From: CAYJFG01 sp051881695
GTDB taxonomy: Bacteria; Bacillota; Clostridia; Oscillospirales; Acutalibacteraceae
Length of the DNA stretch: 5,266 bases
Direction: 5' to 3'
Assembly: GCA_051881695.1 (NCBI GenBank)
Contig: JBJEQJ010000039.1
Location: 1-5,266 of the forward strand
Part shown: positions 5,208 to 5,266 of the stretch, piece by piece
Position numbering within the stretch: position 1 is the first letter of the stretch
How the letters are laid out: each line of letters begins with the position of its first letter
The notes under the pieces: model-generated
Seen by the model: only the letters and a program-made list of their open reading frames with translations
Databases searched by the model: none
Told to the model about the DNA's origin: nothing
Program-made: the position numbers and the translations under genes

Positions 5208-5266
5208 ACCCGGTGTGCGGATCCACCTCGGGACGAACCACCGACAAGGTAGCGGCGGCCGGCCTG
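5208..5266. other. GC-rich right-hand end, possible chimeric or foreign junction
   Basis: About 42 of the last 59 bases are G or C, whereas the adjoining gene is clearly AT-rich; the change is abrupt near 5207. The adsorption-gene frame continues through it without a stop, but its translation there (Arg/Pro/Trp/Cys-rich) looks like an out-of-frame reading. Another minus-strand frame gives a more protein-like, high-GC3 reading (SVVRPEVDPHTG) that ends at TGA (5206-5208). The last 46 bases also hold GGCCGGCC. Confidence 0.45.

Noticed and set aside
5156..5208. A coat-protein C-terminus in the frame ending at the TGA overlapping the adsorption ATG (ATGA)
   Set aside because: The visible end (ISLIIHILIGKI) is hydrophobic but lacks the basic tail of a coat protein, and the upstream part lies in the doubtful GC-rich segment; too little is visible to annotate.
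5216..5266. GGATCC and GGCCGGCC near the right end as proof of vector sequence
   Set aside because: Such sites occur by chance in GC-rich DNA and no known vector sequence is recognised; only the compositional jump is kept as evidence.

Overview
The window looks like most of a small filamentous-phage (inovirus) genome from a low-GC Gram-positive host, most likely a Clostridia-type Firmicute. All credible genes are on the minus strand, tightly packed, with strong AGGTG/GAGG ribosome-binding sites. The evidence is a two-tyrosine HUH rolling-circle replication protein, a Zot/pI-like assembly ATPase, a small hydrophobic protein directly before the ATPase, and a long C-terminally anchored, coiled-coil, adsorption-type protein before that. 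No outer-membrane secretin (pIV) is present, which suits a host with one membrane. No tRNA, rRNA, CRISPR array, transposase or integrase was found.

Layout, read right to left in the direction of transcription. (1) 5171-2441 is the structural/assembly operon: adsorption-like protein, 82-aa membrane protein and Zot ATPase, joined by a 2-nt gap and a 1-nt TAATG overlap. The order matches III-VI-I of the coliphage Ff group. (2) 2440-2296 is the intergenic region: a very strong GC-rich hairpin abutting the ATPase stop codon, then an AT-rich stretch with a 9-bp inverted repeat and a candidate promoter for the replication gene. In position it resembles the Ff intergenic region with packaging signal and origins. 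(3) 2286-674 is the replication operon: Rep, a 71-aa helical protein and a 72-aa protein with an HTH-like segment, ending in a hairpin at 681-713. (4) 663-80 is a small-gene region: a 63-aa gene bracketed by two copies of a 30-bp repeat centred on a 19-bp dyad, then a 118-nt promoter-like gap and a 72-aa gene of unknown function.

Both window ends look incomplete. No major coat protein gene is visible, and the adsorption protein lacks a signal peptide at its visible ATG while its frame stays open to the right edge. The last ~59 bases are about 70% GC, unlike everything else, and may be a chimeric join. At the left edge a heptad-like coding stretch runs off the window without a visible start codon. 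Functions are inferred from motifs, topology and gene order; no database search was possible.
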